Positions 6,303-7,144 of a stretch of 7,144 nucleotides of DNA are shown one piece after another. The notes under the pieces were generated by a model that did no database searches, was not told the origin of the DNA, and saw only the letters and a program-made list of their open reading frames with translations. The DNA comes from Candidatus Thorarchaeota archaeon (GTDB lineage Archaea; Asgardarchaeota; Thorarchaeia; Thorarchaeales; Thorarchaeaceae), in NCBI GenBank assembly GCA_016840965.1, contig JAEORI010000007.1, positions 1 through 7,144 on the forward strand, given 5' to 3'. Every line of letters starts with the position of its first letter. Position 1 is the stretch's first letter. A program made the translations under genes and the position numbers.

Positions 6303-7079
6303 TCACCGCACTCTGATATCCTGCAAGAATTCTATTGTTCTAGTGAACAAGTTGTCTTTGTACCTGTCACTGCTCATGATTGCATGCGGAGCTCCTTCGA
6401 CCATATACATATCCTTTCTTTCTGAAGTCAAGCCTTCGAAGATTCTCTTGGCACTATCTCCTGATACCCCATCGTCAGCAGTGCCCTGAACAATGAAAAC
6501 AGGACAGGTCACATTGGTGAGAGCCTTCTTAAGACGTTTCAAAGCATCATTAGCGATGAGCCCAATACTTGTTGGAATCCACTCATACCCTACCCAACCT
6601 GCTTCCAGCAGCCATTTAGGAGCTAGTGACCCATGCCGCTCAGGAATGGCTCGCCTGATAAGTGGAATCTTGTTTATAGATGGAAGAAGTGGCAAAAGCC
6701 TGTTCTTGACAGCATATGGAGCCGCCCATGTAACGACGCCATTGACCTCGCTCCTTTCTGAGGCCACAAGCAGTGCAAGAACGCCACCCATGCTGTGTCC
6801 CACAATGAAAACCTGCTGACAGGTTTCTAAAAGGCGATCAAGTCCCGAATATGCATCAGAGAGCCAATCATCCAGAGTGACTTCAAGAAGGTCCTCTGGT
6901 TTTGTCCCAAATCCTGTTAGCGAAGGCAACCAGACTGTCATTCCAGTCTGTTTATGCAGAATGTCCGAAAATTCCTTCTGGTCCCACGCAGACCCTCCTC
7001 CGGCTCCATGAAGAATAAGGCAACCTGATGTATTGCCTTCAATGAAGAGTGGTTCTGCTCCTGGCAAATAGTCGGTCAT
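6303..7079 (-). CDS. Alpha/beta hydrolase, carboxylesterase / monoacylglycerol lipase type
   Basis: A 258-residue cytoplasmic hydrolase of usual length for small esterases. Near the N-terminus LHGAGGG (23-29) supplies the oxyanion hole. GHSMGG (94-99) is the nucleophile elbow with Ser96. Asp202 in QGTADDGVSGDSA and His232 in GAPHAI complete the catalytic triad; the spacing around Asp202 matches Est30-type carboxylesterases. A cap region covers about 125-185. The likely reaction is hydrolysis of a short or medium acyl ester, but the substrate cannot be read from sequence. ATG at 7079 is chosen because GGAG (7087-7090) lies 7 nt upstream; an in-frame GTG at 7085 would have only 1 nt of spacing. 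It follows the gene ending at 7082 by 2 bases, so the two are co-transcribed. The Ser hydrolase call is secure; the exact subfamily is not. Confidence 0.9.
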   Translation of the reverse strand: MTDYLPGAEPLFIEGNTSGCLILHGAGGGSAWDQKEFSDILHKQTGMTVWLPSLTGFGTKPEDLLEVTLDDWLSDAYSGLDRLLETCQQVFIVGHSMGGVLALLVASERSEVNGVVTWAAPYAVKNRLLPLLPSINKIPLIRRAIPERHGSLAPKWLLEAGWVGYEWIPTSIGLIANDALKRLKKALTNVTCPVFIVQGTADDGVSGDSAKRIFEGLTSERKDMYMVEGAPHAIMSSDRYKDNLFTRTIEFLQDIRVR

Positions 7080-7081
7080 GT

Positions 7082-7144
7082 TCACTCTCCACTCTTTTGT
7101 TTCAGCTTGAGTGTTTCAAAATCAGGATCAATGTCAATATAACG
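7082..7144 (-). CDS. C-terminal fragment of the gene upstream of the hydrolase
   Basis: On the minus strand an open frame enters from the window edge, encodes 20 residues (YIDIDPDFETLKLKQKSGE after the first Arg) and stops with TGA at 7082-7084. The hydrolase ATG comes 2 bases later, and the GGAG that serves it lies inside the last codons of this gene, the usual arrangement of a coupled operon. The tail is too short to identify the product. Confidence 0.6.
   Translation of the reverse strand, partial: RYIDIDPDFETLKLKQKSGE

Noticed and set aside
6493..6819. Plus-strand open frame opposite the hydrolase
   Set aside because: It is the shadow of a gene with a complete catalytic triad and has no supporting start signal.

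Overview
The window looks archaeal. Promoters are TATA-type with A/T-rich boxes, several starts have GGAG/GAGGT ribosome-binding sites 7-11 nt upstream, base composition is moderate, and one protein is secreted and Thr/Pro-linked with several N-glycosylation sequons. The load of large TPR paralogues would fit an Asgard lineage such as Thorarchaeia, but that placement is a low-confidence inference. There is no marker gene here, and no RNA gene, CRISPR array or insertion sequence was seen.

Layout. (1) Positions 2-70 hold the last codons of a plus-strand gene whose tail resembles the C-terminus of the TPR family further on. (2) Positions 73-399 and 491-874 are two minus-strand genes: a small ribbon-helix-helix (RHH) DNA-binding protein and a small membrane hairpin protein. 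(3) Positions 875-1011 are a divergent promoter region with a tandem heptamer repeat. A two-unit version of the same repeat lies just upstream of the RHH gene. (4) Positions 1012-5506 are three consecutive, full-length TPR-repeat paralogues of about 500 residues, each overlapping the next by ATGA. This is a tandem amplification that was probably translated as one coupled operon. (5) Positions 5604-6296 encode a secreted, membrane-anchored protein with its own promoter. (6) Positions 6303-7079, minus strand, encode an alpha/beta hydrolase, and 7082-7144 hold the tail of the gene upstream of it in the same operon.

How the parts may work together. The TPR array is the most distinctive element. 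Its members share an invariant N-terminal segment followed by about seven to eight TPR-like helical hairpins and carry no recognisable enzyme domain, so they are probably protein-interaction scaffolds. The RHH protein is a natural candidate for the factor that binds the heptamer repeats. If so, it would control itself, the membrane protein and, through the shared divergent region, the TPR array. That link is inferred from repeat placement only. The hydrolase and the secreted protein are ordinary neighbours with no visible link to the array.

The three copies also show an uneven similarity pattern. Copies 2 and 3 are closest overall, but the first ~100 bases of copies 1 and 2 are far more alike than those of copies 2 and 3. 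This suggests gene conversion inside the array.
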